Assembly (NCBI GenBank): GCA_937871285.1
Contig: CALMQS010000013.1
Location: forward strand, 1-64,000
DNA length: 64,000 nt
Direction of reading: 5' to 3'
DNA from: an uncultured Sphingobacteriales bacterium
GTDB lineage: Bacteria > Bacteroidota > Bacteroidia > Chitinophagales > Chitinophagaceae
Part shown: positions 35,515 to 44,461 of the stretch, piece by piece
How the letters are laid out: every line of letters begins with the position of its first letter
How positions within the stretch are numbered: the first letter of the stretch is position 1
Made by a program: the position numbers and the translations under genes
Notes under the pieces: model-generated
The model's database searches: none
What the model saw: only the letters and a program-made list of their open reading frames with translations
Told to the model about the DNA's origin: nothing

Positions 35515-36915
35515 ATGCTAAAGGCAGCCGTTCTTTTTCTTTATTGTTTCTTATCACTCACCGCTTTTGCGCAAACCAAACCTAATATCGTTTTTATCCT
35601 GGCCGATGATATGGGCTATGGCGACCCGGGTTGCTACGGCCAAAGGCTGATTGAAACGCCTCATATTGATCAACTGGCTGCCGGCGGAATACGCTTTACA
35701 CAATTCTATGCAGGCACATCAGTATGCGCTCCTTCCCGTTCTTCCCTGCTCACGGGGCAGCATACCGGCCATACCCCTGTTCGGGGCAATTATGAAATTC
35801 AGCCCGAAGGACAATTGCCATTACCCGACACAGCCTATACCATGGCCGAAATGCTGAAAAACGCAGGATACGTTACAGGCAATTTCGGCAAATGGGGATT
35901 AGGATACCCGGGTTCTGAAGGTGCCCCCAATCAACAGGGCTTCGATCGTTTCTTCGGATACAACTGCCAGCGCCAGTCGCACAACTATTTCCCCGGTCAC
36001 TTATGGAATAATAACACCAGGATTGACTACGCCAACACCCCCGCCAGCCAGCAATACTATGCGCCAGACCTTATACAAAAAGAAGCCCTTGCATTTATTG
36101 ATGAATATAAAACAAAACCTTTCTTCCTGTATCTCTCTTACACTTTACCGCATGCCGCTTTGCAATTACCCCAAAACGACAGCCTGCTGGATTACTATAA
36201 AAGAAAATTTAACGAACAGCCGCAAGTTATACCCGCATCATGGGATGGTAAAGGCTATCAACCCCAGGCTTACCCGCATGCGGCTTATGCGGCAATGGTA
36301 ACCAGGCTGGATCATTACGTGGGACAGGTAGTGGAAAAATTAAAAACGCTGGGGCTTGAAAAAAATACCCTCATCATTTTTACAAGTGACAATGGCCCGC
36401 ACCGCGAAGGCGGTAACGATCCCGCATTCTTTAACAGCAGCGGCGGTTTCAGGGGAATAAAAAGAGACCTGTATGAAGGCGGCATCCGCACTCCTGTGAT
36501 CGCTTATTGGCCGGCTGTTATTACAAAGCCCAAAGTATCCGGTTTTACAGGAGCCTTTTGGGATTTTATGCCCACTTTTGCCGCAATAGCCGGCGCACCT
36601 GTGCCACCTCATACGGATGGCGTTTCCCTGTTGCCCACGCTTTCATCCAAAGGCAAACAAAAACAGCACCCGTTTTTATACTGGGAATTTCATGAAGACG
36701 GCGGCAGGCAGGCTGTTCGCATGGGCGAATGGAAAGGGGTACGCTTAAACGTTATGAAAGACCCCGGCAGCCCCCTGGAATTATACAACCTCGATTCCGA
36801 TCGCGGTGAAACAAAAAATGTTGCTATGGAAAATCCTCGCATTGTGCAAAGCATACAACAGATCATGCAAAATGAACATACAGAAAACATACATTTTCCT
36901 TTTCTTAAAAATTGA
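35515..36915 (+). CDS. Secreted sulfatase (S1 family), first of two
   Basis: 466 residues with a signal peptide (about 1-19). Formylglycine sulfatase: the active-site motif is C71-A-P-S-R (SVCAPSRSSLLTGQ), with N-terminal metal ligands DDMGYGD (31-37), the FGKWGLG Lys motif and later TSDNGPHREGG. The Cys-type motif needs an anaerobic-type or FGE maturase elsewhere; none is in this window. Likely periplasmic or extracellular, cleaving sulfate esters of a glycan. It overlaps no gene; the second sulfatase starts 2 bases after its stop. Confidence 0.92.
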   Translation: MLKAAVLFLYCFLSLTAFAQTKPNIVFILADDMGYGDPGCYGQRLIETPHIDQLAAGGIRFTQFYAGTSVCAPSRSSLLTGQHTGHTPVRGNYEIQPEGQLPLPDTAYTMAEMLKNAGYVTGNFGKWGLGYPGSEGAPNQQGFDRFFGYNCQRQSHNYFPGHLWNNNTRIDYANTPASQQYYAPDLIQKEALAFIDEYKTKPFFLYLSYTLPHAALQLPQNDSLLDYYKRKFNEQPQVIPASWDGKGYQPQAYPHAAYAAMVTRLDHYVGQVVEKLKTLGLEKNTLIIFTSDNGPHREGGNDPAFFNSSGGFRGIKRDLYEGGIRTPVIAYWPAVITKPKVSGFTGAFWDFMPTFAAIAGAPVPPHTDGVSLLPTLSSKGKQKQHPFLYWEFHEDGGRQAVRMGEWKGVRLNVMKDPGSPLELYNLDSDRGETKNVAMENPRIVQSIQQIMQNEHTENIHFPFLKN

Positions 36916-36917
36916 TC

Positions 36918-38453
36918 ATGAAAAAGCTCATACTAACCGCACTGATCAGCTTTACCATCTGTTCGGTGATAACAGCGCAGCAAAATAAGAGCCGTCCCAA
37001 CATCATCATCATTCTTTCTGATGACCACGCTTACCAAACCATCAGTGCTTATGGAAGTAAGCTGATGCAAACCCCTAATATAGACCGGATCGCCAAAGAA
37101 GGGGTGCTGTTCAACAAAGCCTATGTTACCAATTCTATCTGCGGGCCTAGCAGGGCAGTGTTGCTTACCGGTAAGTACAGTCATAAGAACGGGTTTAAAG
37201 ACAATGAAACTTCTAACTTCAACGCCGGCCAGGATCTGTTCGTAAAACAACTGCAGGCTAACGGGTATCAAACCGCCTGGATAGGCAAATACCACCTCGG
37301 AACAAAGCCGCAGGGTTTTGATTTCTGGCAGATATTTCCCGGGCAGGGCAGCTATTATAATCCGGATGTGCTGATGATGGACGGCAGCACCAAAAGAATA
37401 GAAGGATATGCTGCCAATATTGTGGAGGATATAACCGAAAACTGGTTAAACGAACGGGATACGAGCAAGCCCTTTTGCCTGGTGATCGGGCATAAATCAA
37501 CCCACCGTACATGGCTACCCGACACAACAGACATGGGGATGTTTGATGCTATAACTTTTCCTTTGCCCGAAAATTTTTATGATGATTACGATAACAGGGC
37601 CGCGGCAAAAGTGCAGGATATGACCATAGCCAGAACCATGATATTAGGCTATGATCTGAAAATGCTGCCTGCCGGTAATAAAGAACCCGCCATTACCCGC
37701 ATGAATGCCGCCCAACGCGATAAATTTGATGCCTATTATCAGCCTGTTTATGCAGATTTTCAAGCACGCAACCTGTCGGGCAGGGCGCTAACAGAATGGA
37801 AATACCAGCGCTATATGAAAGATTACCTGAGCACGGCTGCTGCATTAGACAGGAATATCGGCCGTACGCTGGATTACCTGGATCAGCATCAGCTAACAGA
37901 TAATACGATCGTAATGTATTTATCGGACCAGGGATTTTATATGGGCGAGCATGGCTGGTTTGATAAGCGCTTCATGTATGAAGAGTCGTTCAGAACACCC
38001 ATGATGATGCGCTACCCCGGCGTAATTAAGCCGGGTACAAAGCTGAACGAATATGTAATGAACCTTGATATTCCGTCTACCTGCTTAGACGCCGCCGGTG
38101 TGGCTATACCCGGAGACATGCAGGGGAAATCCATACTGCCTTTGCTGACCGGTAACAAAGTAAAAGGCCGGGAGGCGATGTATTATCACTATTATGAAAA
38201 CGGCGAACATGCCGTATCGCCTCATTTTGGCGTACAAACAAAACAATATAAGCTCATCCGTTTTTATAAAAGAGTGGATAGCTGGGAACTGTACGACCTG
38301 CAAAAAGATCCGCACGATATGCATAACCTGTATGGTAAAAAGGGATATGAAAAAATTACGCGGGAGTTGAAGTCCCGGCTCAATACATTGATAGCACAAT
38401 ATGAAGATGAGGATGCAAAACAAATACTGAAGGGCAAACAGGCTGAACAATAA
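36918..38453 (+). CDS. Secreted sulfatase (S1 family), second of two
   Basis: 511 residues from the ATG at 36918; an upstream in-frame TTG at 36912 would overlap the previous stop and is less likely. Signal peptide about 1-20. The formylglycine motif is C75-G-P-S-R (SICGPSRAVLLTGK), with metal-binding ILSDDHAYQ and the YLSDQGFYMGEHGWFDKR block typical of heparan/iduronate-type S1 sulfatases. It is translationally close to the preceding sulfatase and followed 43 bases later by a GH29 fucosidase, which suggests cooperation on a sulfated fucoside. Confidence 0.92.
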   Translation: MKKLILTALISFTICSVITAQQNKSRPNIIIILSDDHAYQTISAYGSKLMQTPNIDRIAKEGVLFNKAYVTNSICGPSRAVLLTGKYSHKNGFKDNETSNFNAGQDLFVKQLQANGYQTAWIGKYHLGTKPQGFDFWQIFPGQGSYYNPDVLMMDGSTKRIEGYAANIVEDITENWLNERDTSKPFCLVIGHKSTHRTWLPDTTDMGMFDAITFPLPENFYDDYDNRAAAKVQDMTIARTMILGYDLKMLPAGNKEPAITRMNAAQRDKFDAYYQPVYADFQARNLSGRALTEWKYQRYMKDYLSTAAALDRNIGRTLDYLDQHQLTDNTIVMYLSDQGFYMGEHGWFDKRFMYEESFRTPMMMRYPGVIKPGTKLNEYVMNLDIPSTCLDAAGVAIPGDMQGKSILPLLTGNKVKGREAMYYHYYENGEHAVSPHFGVQTKQYKLIRFYKRVDSWELYDLQKDPHDMHNLYGKKGYEKITRELKSRLNTLIAQYEDEDAKQILKGKQAEQ

Positions 38454-38496
38454 TTGCCATCTTAATGACACAAAAAATCACTTTATACGAAGCAAA

Positions 38497-40005
38497 ATGA
38501 ATAAGAACAAACTGATCGCTTTAGCATGTACCCTATTATGCAATATAGCTTTCGGCCAGGAAGCAAAAGAAAATTATGTGCTGATACAACCCGGCGACAC
38601 GGAAAAAGATATCATTGCCAAAGCGGCAAATGTAACACCTGCACCACGACAACTGCGCTGGCAGCAACTGGAGCTCACCGCTTTTTTTCACTTCGGGATA
38701 AACACTTTTACCGATAAGGAATGGGGTGATGGAACCGAAGATCCCGTCCTTTTCAATCCCACGGCATTAGACGCGAAACAATGGGTGCTCGCCGCCAAGA
38801 ACGCCGGTATTAAGCAGGTGATCATCACCGCAAAGCACCACGACGGGTTTTGTTTATGGCCTACAGCAACCACGAATCACTCTGTAGCAGCCAGCCCCTG
38901 GAAAAATGGTGAAGGAGATGTGGTAAAAGAAGTAGCCGGCGCGTGCCGGGCCTATGGCATTGGCTTTGGTATTTATGTATCACCCTGGGACAGGAATGCT
39001 TCCGTATACGGAACAGATGCCTACAATGACTTTTTTGTTGCGCAGCTTACGGAATTGCTTACCCGCTACGGCCGTGTAGACGAAGTGTGGTTCGATGGCG
39101 CCAATGGCGAAGGACCTAACGGGAAGAAACAGGTATATGATTTTGAGCGATGGTATCAACTGATCCGCAAGCTGCAACCCGCCGCCACCATCGCCATTAT
39201 GGGGCCGGATGTAAGATGGGTAGGCACCGAGAGTGGCTATGGCCGCGAAACGGAATGGAGCGTAGTGCCTGCCGATAATTTAGATCAAACGGAAATTGCT
39301 TCGGGATCACAGCGCGATCTTGTTTTTAAGCCCCAGGGCGATATGACGGGCAATGACCTGGGCAGCCGGGAAAAAATAATAAATGCCAAAGGACTCGTAT
39401 GGTATCCTGCCGAAACAGATGTATCTATACGGCCGGGCTGGTTTTACCATGCCAGGGAAGACGACAAAGTAAAAACGCCTGAAAAGCTCTTAGATATCTA
39501 TTACAGTTCGGTAGGAAGGAACGGTGTTTTACTGTTGAATATCCCTCCCGATAAAAGAGGTGTGATACACGAAAATGATATGGCTAACCTGGTGGCATGG
39601 AAGAAAATGATTTCCGAAACCTTTGCCGTTAACCTGGCCAATGGCGCAGGTACCAACATCGGCAAAAGCGGGAAACATATCCTTGACCAGGATTATGATA
39701 CCTACTGGACTACAAGGAAAAAGGATACCACTGCCGTAATTGAGCTGAACCTTAAAGGAAGCAAAACCTTTGACGTGCTGCTCCTGCAGGAAAATATTAC
39801 CATTGGCCAACGTATTGAAAAGTTCGTGCTGGAATACCAGGAGGGCAAGGAATGGAAAACCATTACCACAGGTACAACGGTGGGGTATAAACGACTGATC
39901 CGGTTTGACCCGGTAACGGCAAGCAAAGTGCGGCTGCGTATCCTGTCATCGAGATTAAACCCTACGCTCTCTGAATTTGGATTGTATAAACAAGCGGCAC
40001 CATAA
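38497..40005 (+). CDS. GH29 alpha-L-fucosidase with C-terminal F5/8 domain
   Basis: 502 residues with a signal peptide (about 1-20, NIAFGQ). TIM-barrel GH29 domain: H-H-D-G-F at 114-118 (AKHHDGFCLW), and the nucleophile Asp200 in EVWFDGANGEGPNG. That motif resembles the GH29-B branch (alpha-1,3/4-fucosidases). A C-terminal beta-sandwich (about 370-500, GKSGKHILDQDYDTYWTT) looks like a discoidin-type carbohydrate-binding domain. Retaining hydrolysis of terminal fucose from glycans in the periplasm or outside the cell; partner of the two upstream sulfatases. Confidence 0.9.
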   Translation: MNKNKLIALACTLLCNIAFGQEAKENYVLIQPGDTEKDIIAKAANVTPAPRQLRWQQLELTAFFHFGINTFTDKEWGDGTEDPVLFNPTALDAKQWVLAAKNAGIKQVIITAKHHDGFCLWPTATTNHSVAASPWKNGEGDVVKEVAGACRAYGIGFGIYVSPWDRNASVYGTDAYNDFFVAQLTELLTRYGRVDEVWFDGANGEGPNGKKQVYDFERWYQLIRKLQPAATIAIMGPDVRWVGTESGYGRETEWSVVPADNLDQTEIASGSQRDLVFKPQGDMTGNDLGSREKIINAKGLVWYPAETDVSIRPGWFYHAREDDKVKTPEKLLDIYYSSVGRNGVLLLNIPPDKRGVIHENDMANLVAWKKMISETFAVNLANGAGTNIGKSGKHILDQDYDTYWTTRKKDTTAVIELNLKGSKTFDVLLLQENITIGQRIEKFVLEYQEGKEWKTITTGTTVGYKRLIRFDPVTASKVRLRILSSRLNPTLSEFGLYKQAAP

Positions 40006-40020
40006 CCCCGAAGGGCAGTC

Positions 40021-40061
40021 TCAGGTTGCAGGTTGCAAGTTACAGGTTTCAGGTTTCAGGG
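40021..40061. repeat. Degenerate CAGGTTGCA/CAGGTTTCAGG repeat
   Basis: Near-copies of the word AGGTTNCAGG run in tandem (AGGTTGCAGGTTGCAAG, then ACAGGTTTCAGGTTTCAGG). The same words reappear at 55031-55133. It lies between convergent genes with no coding potential. Confidence 0.65.
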
Positions 40062-40090
40062 ATAAGACACTGTAATTTACGACCTGTACC

Positions 40091-40522
40091 CTAACTAACC
40101 GTGAGCGTATTGCTATTAACCGTTACCGTGTATTTTTTTAAAGAAGATGGCGCGGGGCCCATGGTTACGGTTCCGCTTACATTGTATTCACTGCCATGGC
40201 AGGGGCATTTAAATCCGTTGGAGCCTACATAATCTACCGTGCATTGCTCATGCGTGCAAACCAGGCTTAGCGCCACAAAAGATGCAGCCACGTTGCCGGC
40301 TGCCGTTCTGATAACAATAACAGTACCACTGGTTTTTGAGCTGCCTACAGCAGTAAGCTCCGAGGTAAGATTAGCGGTGAGCAAAGCGTTTCCACCTCCG
40401 CCGCCGCCAGGACCGGGCGTAGCATTATTATCGGAAGACTTGGAACAGGCTGCTAATAAACTTCCCGCGCATACGGCAACGGTTACCTGGCCAATGTCGT
40501 TAATAAAATTCCTGCGATCCAT
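40091..40522 (-). CDS. Small Rieske [2Fe-2S] protein
   Basis: 143 residues. The twin-Arg-like start MDRRNFINDIGQVTVAVCAG and the AACSK lipobox-like segment (Cys near 26) suggest Tat export and/or lipidation. A Gly-rich linker (37-44) leads to the Rieske domain. Ligands are C89-T-H91 and C106-P-C108-H109, with C94 and C108 able to form the usual stabilising disulfide. Periplasmic one-electron carrier of unknown partner. It lies upstream-adjacent to a cluster of a DUF5777 barrel, YceI and a cytochrome c on the same strand. Confidence 0.88.
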   Translation of the reverse strand: MDRRNFINDIGQVTVAVCAGSLLAACSKSSDNNATPGPGGGGGGNALLTANLTSELTAVGSSKTSGTVIVIRTAAGNVAASFVALSLVCTHEQCTVDYVGSNGFKCPCHGSEYNVSGTVTMGPAPSSLKKYTVTVNSNTLTVS

Positions 40523-40545
40523 ATGTTTCTTTTTATAATGAAATA

Positions 40546-41442
40546 TTAATGTTTCCTGCTTAAATTGAAAGAGCGTGAAATATTGAATCCGAAATAAATA
40601 TCCCCCTTACCCCAGCTTCCCGTAGTACGCCCGAGGAACAGCGGCTCCACCATGCCCTGTGAGTTGGTTACGTGCACCTGGAAAACATGCCCCCCGGTTT
40701 CAATATCAAATCCGGCGGAAAATGAATTGTATACTTTGAATGAATTGACCTGGTTGCCGGGCAGATAATTATATTCCACATTTATACTCGAGCGCTTCGT
40801 GATCTTCATTCTTCCGCCCATGCCCAATGCAAACACATCATTTTTATCCACTGCCGCAGGCACCAGGTTATAATGCAGCCAGGCAGGCGATAACTGCAGC
40901 GACAAATTGCGGCTGAGCTTTCGCGCTACCAGCAATTGTACGGTGTAGCTGGTACGGTACTTTGCATTGAGATAAGGCTTGTCGCTGTATCTTAACGATG
41001 TATAGGCTATGCCTGCCAGCGCCGTTACAGAAACCGGGATGCGTTTCCCGGCACCTTCTGATTGCCGCAAGAGCTTACCTTTCAGATACCCGTCGTATGT
41101 TTTCTGAAAGGTACTTCGTCCAATGCCAGCCGTTAGCTCATCGGTAAGGCCGTAGTCGAACCCCATGCGCATTGTGGCATTGTCTAATCCAAAAAACTCA
41201 TACGCCCCTTCATTTATTTTTCCAAAACGGTGCATGATCATAAACAGCAGCACACCCTTTGCCGGGGTTTCCACAGATTGCGTGTTAATGATGTGCGTGC
41301 CCTTAAATGTTGCTGTAACACGCCCCCCCTGTTTATCCGTCATCATGGAATCTTCCAGCATATGCAGCAGGCTGGAATCCTGGGATATTGCTATCTTACC
41401 AAAGCAGGTACATAAAAAGAAAAACAATGCATAATATTTCAT
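40546..41442 (-). CDS. DUF5777 family beta-barrel protein
   Basis: 298 residues with a signal peptide (about 1-20). The sequence matches what I know of DUF5777 barrels (TFKGTHIINTQSVETPAKG, then MHRFGKINEGAYEFFGLDNA). Predicted outer-membrane barrel. It sits between YceI and the Rieske gene; this neighbourhood is commonly seen with cytochromes in Bacteroidota, suggesting an envelope redox or lipid-related role that is not defined. Confidence 0.78.
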   Translation of the reverse strand: MKYYALFFFLCTCFGKIAISQDSSLLHMLEDSMMTDKQGGRVTATFKGTHIINTQSVETPAKGVLLFMIMHRFGKINEGAYEFFGLDNATMRMGFDYGLTDELTAGIGRSTFQKTYDGYLKGKLLRQSEGAGKRIPVSVTALAGIAYTSLRYSDKPYLNAKYRTSYTVQLLVARKLSRNLSLQLSPAWLHYNLVPAAVDKNDVFALGMGGRMKITKRSSINVEYNYLPGNQVNSFKVYNSFSAGFDIETGGHVFQVHVTNSQGMVEPLFLGRTTGSWGKGDIYFGFNISRSFNLSRKH

Positions 41443-41555
41443 CCGTATATTTTTAATGTTTTAATGGCCGGACGCCTGCCTGGCCGGAAAACAGGGAACG
41501 CCCTGATATATATTCCCCTTTATGTGAAATATTTTACGTGGGCGTTTCATATGGT

Positions 41556-42101
41556 TTAGTTTACAGGTTTGCAGCTAATTTTTACCTGCACATCAATTTG
41601 CCTGGCGATCTTGTCTCTTACAATACCGGGAATGGTAATATCAAAATCCTGCGGTAAAAGATTAAACCGCGCCGTTCCCGTTAGCCCATCCGCAGTAACC
41701 TCCAGTGTGGCCGGTGTACTAATAGACTTTTCCACACCATGCAATGTAATTACGCCCTGTACCCGGATGTTGTATATCTGCGGCTTTTGCAAATCAACAT
41801 CACCGGTAAACGTTCCCTTAAAAAGGGATTTGGGATACCTGTCGCTCTCTACATAGTTCTCATTAAAGTGTTCCTGCATCAGTTCCTTCCTGAACAAAAA
41901 ACTTTTCATGAGCATGGAAAAGGCCATCGTTTTCTGCGAGAGATCAATAGCCGCATATACCTGGTTATTCTCTGCCTTAATATCTTCCATTGGCGTTTTG
42001 GAAAAGAATTGAATAACACCCGTTCTGGTAATATACACCTGCGCAGATGCAGCCGGAATTACCAGTGCGCAGAACCCGATATATAGTATAAACTTCTTCA
42101 T
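41556..42101 (-). CDS. YceI family protein
   Basis: 181 residues with a signal peptide (about 1-20, PAASAQ). YceI-like lipocalin beta-barrel (VYITRTGVIQFFSKTPMEDI, SFLFRKELMQEHFNENYVES, FKGTFTGDV). YceI proteins bind isoprenoid lipids in the periplasm. It is in the same strand group as the DUF5777 and Rieske genes. Confidence 0.88.
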   Translation of the reverse strand: MKKFILYIGFCALVIPAASAQVYITRTGVIQFFSKTPMEDIKAENNQVYAAIDLSQKTMAFSMLMKSFLFRKELMQEHFNENYVESDRYPKSLFKGTFTGDVDLQKPQIYNIRVQGVITLHGVEKSISTPATLEVTADGLTGTARFNLLPQDFDITIPGIVRDKIARQIDVQVKISCKPVN

Positions 42102-42240
42102 TCACTGATTTTTTTGAAATGAATCGTTTCCCCTGACACCTCACACCTGGTAAAGCCGTCAGCGATCAGCTATCGGGAGAGTAGCTATTAACAACAGAAC
42201 AGATATTCCTTCTTTCACTTCTCACCTTTCTCTTCTCCCC

Positions 42241-42322
42241 GAATTTCGGATTTCGGCCTTCCGGCTTCGGATTTTAAAGTTGAATTTTATTTGGTTTTTG
42301 TTATTTGCCTTTTGGTGCTTTG
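42241..42322. repeat. Dispersed degenerate repeat, copy A
   Basis: Its reverse complement reads AAAGCACCAAAAGGCAAA, ACAAAAACCAAATAAAATT and AAAATCCGAAGCCGG in order, closely paralleling 57931-58005 (AAAGCACCAAAAGCCAAA, CAAGAACCAAATAAAT, TTAAATCCGAAGC). The 5' half is built of TTCGGATTTCGG words. It lies in the gap between YceI and the cytochrome c gene, and nothing else is seen in 42102-42399. Confidence 0.65.
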
Positions 42323-42399
42323 CAATCAATCAGCAGTACAAAGAAGGAGTATTCATCCCATCATTAGTAGTTACTCACTGATAGCTGATATCTCATACC

Positions 42400-42777
42400 T
42401 CACTCCTGCCCCGCTCCTCCCGCTATCCACGCTTTTATTTTATTGATCTCACAATCAGAAAGCTTTCCTCCGTTATCCGGCATTGGAGGATAACCGTTAG
42501 CATGCGTAATAACACCTATAAGATTACCATTACCGGCCTGTATTTTCAGGTTAGCATAGCCATCTAAGCTAACATCGCCGTTAACGATACCATTGGCATG
42601 GCAGGAATAACAGTTGGCAGCAATAATGGGTAAAATATCCCTGCTGTATTTCATGCCAACGGTATCGCACTGCTGCGGCATCAGCACATCTTCCGATGCT
42701 TTGGAGCAGCTTCCCAAAGCCGAAATAAAAAAAATCAGCGCCCATATATAGAGAAGACTACGGATCATACGTTTCAA
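42400..42777 (-). CDS. Monoheme cytochrome c lipoprotein
   Basis: 125 residues. Lipoprotein signal with lipobox Cys24 (SALGSC). A single heme site C56-Y-S-C59-H60 with a likely axial Met99 (GYPPMPDNGG), as in small cytochrome c domains annotated near YceI and DUF5777 in this phylum. Electron carrier on the periplasmic side; the donor and acceptor are unknown. It begins 4 bases after the OB-fold gene stop, so the two are co-transcribed. Confidence 0.85.
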   Translation of the reverse strand: MKRMIRSLLYIWALIFFISALGSCSKASEDVLMPQQCDTVGMKYSRDILPIIAANCYSCHANGIVNGDVSLDGYANLKIQAGNGNLIGVITHANGYPPMPDNGGKLSDCEINKIKAWIAGGAGQE

Positions 42778-42780
42778 TTT

Positions 42781-43191
42781 TTATAGAATGATGATACAAT
42801 CGGTGAGGTTAACATCCATGTTAAAGCCTGTACATTTTCCTTTCACCACCACTTCCATCCCCTCTTTTATATGGTTCATTTCTAACGATGATGCCGGTGA
42901 AAAAAAACAGCTTATACCACCTCCTCCCGGTTGCATACCGAGCATTAATACCGCGTCATTACCATTGAGAATAATATCATCCACCCTTCCTTTAACTTCA
43001 ATTACTTTATTTAAAAACCTTTCATCCGCCGCTGTCTCATCGCTATGGTACCCTTCATACAACAGCGCAGCACTGATGAACAGTTGCGTGTTTTTACCGG
43101 ATATATCTTCCCGTGGCTTATTATACCAGTACCAGGCCACGGCAAGACATACAAGGGCCACTGCCAAAAAAATTATTATTTTTTTTCGCAT
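42781..43191 (-). CDS. Membrane-anchored OB-fold protein
   Basis: 136 residues. One N-terminal span (about 3-22) then a small periplasmic beta-barrel that looks like an OB fold (VIEVKGRVDDIILNGNDAVL, GMEVVVKGKCTGFNMDVN, LTDCIIIL), the tRNA_anti-like class found next to cytochromes in Bacteroidota. Nucleic-acid binding is unlikely given its location; its role is unknown. It is coupled to the cytochrome c gene. Confidence 0.72.
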   Translation of the reverse strand: MRKKIIIFLAVALVCLAVAWYWYNKPREDISGKNTQLFISAALLYEGYHSDETAADERFLNKVIEVKGRVDDIILNGNDAVLMLGMQPGGGGISCFFSPASSLEMNHIKEGMEVVVKGKCTGFNMDVNLTDCIIIL

Positions 43192-43213
43192 TCCTGCTAT
43201 GCTGTTATTATGA

Positions 43214-44461
43214 TTAATGGAATCTTTTCCCGATACCTAAAAATATACCTGCACTGTTTAGTGAAAGATTACCCTTACCCATACCCGAAACAGGCACCCT
43301 GAAATAAGGTTCTGCACGCAACTGGAACGACTTTCCTATCTTTCTTTCATATCCCGCCCCCAGGTTCACTGCCGCCAGCCAGACCCGGGAATTTTCCCTG
43401 TAGGTATACCCCTTTGTATGAACGTTGCCATAATATGCATAAGTGTAATTATAATATTCCCTGTTCATTAAATATGAAGACATGCCACCCGTGAGAAACC
43501 AGTTGGCCTTTTTGCCACTGCTGAAATTATAGCGAACATTCACCGGCAGGGTTATCATACCACAGTTACCGTTAACCGAATAAATTTCAGCATTGTTCCA
43601 GTATTGCCCCAGTTTCGACTTATCAAAATATTCGCCTTTGGTATAATACTGCTTTTTTTCCCATAAAGCGCCGGCTTCCACCTGCCACCGGTTGCTGATC
43701 CGGTACCCGAATAATAAACCGCCACTGTACCCTACTCCCGATGTTTTTTGAAACTTAACCGTACTTATATCAGGTGAAACCAATGCCTGTATATAGAAAT
43801 AGCGGTTTTTTACCGATGGCAGCACTGGTTTTACCTCCTCCCCTGCTGCTGATTCCGGCCGGGTTTTATGGCCATTTTCCCGGGTAGCAGCATTGTGCAT
43901 AATATATCTTTCTTCCGTTAGTGCCGGCAATACCCTGTCCCTGATCCCTGCTTTTTGCAGGAGCAAAGCAGGCGCATACAACAAACCCCCTAATGACTCT
44001 CCTGCTTTGTCCTGCATATTTCCCAATTTATCCCTGAAACCGGTTATATGCTGTTGGGTTTTCATAGTACCCGTTTCCTTTCCGGCAGCTTTATGAGTTG
44101 CTATACCCTTCTTTTTCTGCGCGTCTGCAAAAACAATTGTTTCATCCGGAACGGCACCCTCAACAGGAATAGCGTGGCCGGGCTGCTGCCGGTAAGTAAC
44201 CGGTGCTATATTGCTTATAGAACGGTTATTGAAATTTTTGTCCCAGGTATTATGCGCCATCCATCCGGCAGGGAACAACAGGAGCCACCAGAAGATAAAG
44301 CGTCGCTTTTTCTTCTTTTTACCCGTTTCCGGTACATTAGCTTTGCCATGTAAAGCAGCGTGCACACTTTCCCAGTCGGATGCATTTTGGGTATCCACCT
44401 CATAGCCTTCCGCGGCTTTACGGAAAAGCGTTTCCATATCGTCGTTCTTCAGGTAAAACAT
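43214..44461 (-). CDS. Anti-sigma-like N-terminus fused to outer-membrane barrel-type domain
   Basis: 415 residues. The start at 44461 overlaps the upstream sigma gene by 13 bases, as expected for coupling; an ATG at 44437 is an alternative. The N-terminus (FYLKNDDMETLFRKAAEGY, then ASDWESVHAAL) resembles the cytoplasmic part of Bacteroidota anti-sigma proteins. A basic stop-transfer KKKKKRRF and a span at about 53-68 follow, then a linker, then a C-terminal beta-strand region with barrel-like alternation (YFYIQALVSPDISTV, later GAGYERKIGKSFQLRAEPYF). The two parts in one chain suggest a sigma regulator whose periplasmic side is barrel-like. Function is inferred from position. Confidence 0.7.
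   Translation of the reverse strand: MFYLKNDDMETLFRKAAEGYEVDTQNASDWESVHAALHGKANVPETGKKKKKRRFIFWWLLLFPAGWMAHNTWDKNFNNRSISNIAPVTYRQQPGHAIPVEGAVPDETIVFADAQKKKGIATHKAAGKETGTMKTQQHITGFRDKLGNMQDKAGESLGGLLYAPALLLQKAGIRDRVLPALTEERYIMHNAATRENGHKTRPESAAGEEVKPVLPSVKNRYFYIQALVSPDISTVKFQKTSGVGYSGGLLFGYRISNRWQVEAGALWEKKQYYTKGEYFDKSKLGQYWNNAEIYSVNGNCGMITLPVNVRYNFSSGKKANWFLTGGMSSYLMNREYYNYTYAYYGNVHTKGYTYRENSRVWLAAVNLGAGYERKIGKSFQLRAEPYFRVPVSGMGKGNLSLNSAGIFLGIGKRFH

Noticed and set aside
40021..40061. Tandem repeat or CRISPR
   Set aside because: The words drift and overlap without fixed unit length or spacers.
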